Source: Ailurus styani (lineage: Eukaryota; Chordata; Mammalia; Carnivora; Ailuridae). From it: DNA of 64,000 nt. The stretch covers positions 1,148,532 through 1,212,531 of the forward strand of contig LNAC01000009.1 in the NCBI GenBank assembly GCA_002007465.1, written 5' to 3'. Below the pieces are notes generated by a model. It saw only the letters and a program-made list of their open reading frames with translations. It did no database searches and was not told the DNA's origin. Made by a program: the position numbers and the translations under genes. Below, in pieces: positions 63,412 to 64,000 of the stretch. Every line of letters starts with the position of its first letter. Position 1 is the stretch's first letter.

Positions 63412-64000
63412 CTGGGGCAGGGGACAGAGCCGTTAGAACACACAGCTGCGGGATGGGGACATATCTCTGCTCAAAGAGAGCCCCAAGGCCCAAGTCCTAG
63501 CCTCTCTCAGGTGTGGAAAGTGCACGGTTAGAGCAGATCTCTTAGGCAGTTTTTAAATTCACTCCTTCTTTCCACCAGTGTTTACTGAGCAACTACTATG
63601 CTCAGTGCTAGGCTAAGGTTCCCGCCTTCTGTGGCTTATGTCCAGTGGCCTCAAAAGACTCCCCATGACATGCAGACCCCTCTTCGGGAGGGAGCCAGAT
63701 CCTAAGTTTCGGCCAGAGTTTATGGGAGCACAGAGGCACAAAACCATTGGCTGTTAGAAGTGGTGGGGACCCCTGAGGCCACCTGATCTGACGACCCACA
63801 TTTTACCAAAGTAAAACCAAGGCACGGGGAGGGCAACGATGGCCTCAGGTCACGAAGTCAGTTAATGGAAGAGCCTGGGCCAGGGGCCTGGAGGTAAGGC
63901 ACACCAGGCGGCAGTGAGAAAGGGACGGAGCCACCAGGAGCAGAGCCTTGGGCCAGATTCTTCCAGAAGCACATATGTTCCCCACCCCCAGCTGGGCGCC
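63412..64000 (-). other. Partial intron at right edge
   Basis: No exon recognised up to the window edge. Holds a MIR-like fossil near 63800-63880 (ctcaggtcacgaagtcagtt). The rest of HMCN2 continues to the right. Confidence 0.65.

Overview
The window is mammalian nuclear DNA. It has split exons with GT-AG introns, LINE-1 and MIR-like fossils, and several tRNA-derived SINEs of the carnivoran CAN-SINE type (positions 21500, 26526 and 54088). The long CT-rich 3' part of the 54088 SINE resembles versions I associate with arctoid carnivorans such as mustelids, seals and bears; the species is inferred, not shown.

One gene fills the window. It is the 3' half of hemicentin-2 (HMCN2), read entirely on the minus strand. 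Forty-five phase-consistent exons (E1-E45, numbered here in transcript order within the window) run from 63411 down to a TGA at 3423-3425. They encode about 2,339 residues: 18 consecutive I-set immunoglobulin domains (E1-E33), a nidogen-G2/G2F beta-barrel (E34-E37), a two-cysteine half-EGF linker (E38), six calcium-binding EGF modules (E39-E44) and a fibulin-type C-terminal domain (E45). The von Willebrand A domain, the remaining Ig domains and the promoter lie beyond the right edge. Positions 1 to about 2944 are downstream intergenic sequence with no gene I can support.

The main anomaly is an apparently exact 12,398-bp duplication. Positions 14128-26525 (copy A) recur at 27124-39521 (copy B), offset 12,996, on either side of a 537-base run of N. 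Each copy holds the same five HMCN2 exons. Copy A ends in the first 60 bases of a CAN-SINE that copy B lacks; copy B starts inside a run of C. Splicing both copies would join a phase-1 donor to a phase-0 acceptor and break both the frame and the Ig folds, whereas skipping either copy gives a perfect frame. I read this as two unmerged overlapping contigs, possibly two alleles differing by a SINE insertion, and not as a biological tandem duplication.

Functionally there is one product: a very large secreted extracellular-matrix protein of basement-membrane junctions. I found no RNA gene, CRISPR array, operon-like structure or novel system. The rest is intronic: LINE-1 fragments, SINEs, MIR-like fossils, simple repeats and a 40-bp minisatellite.
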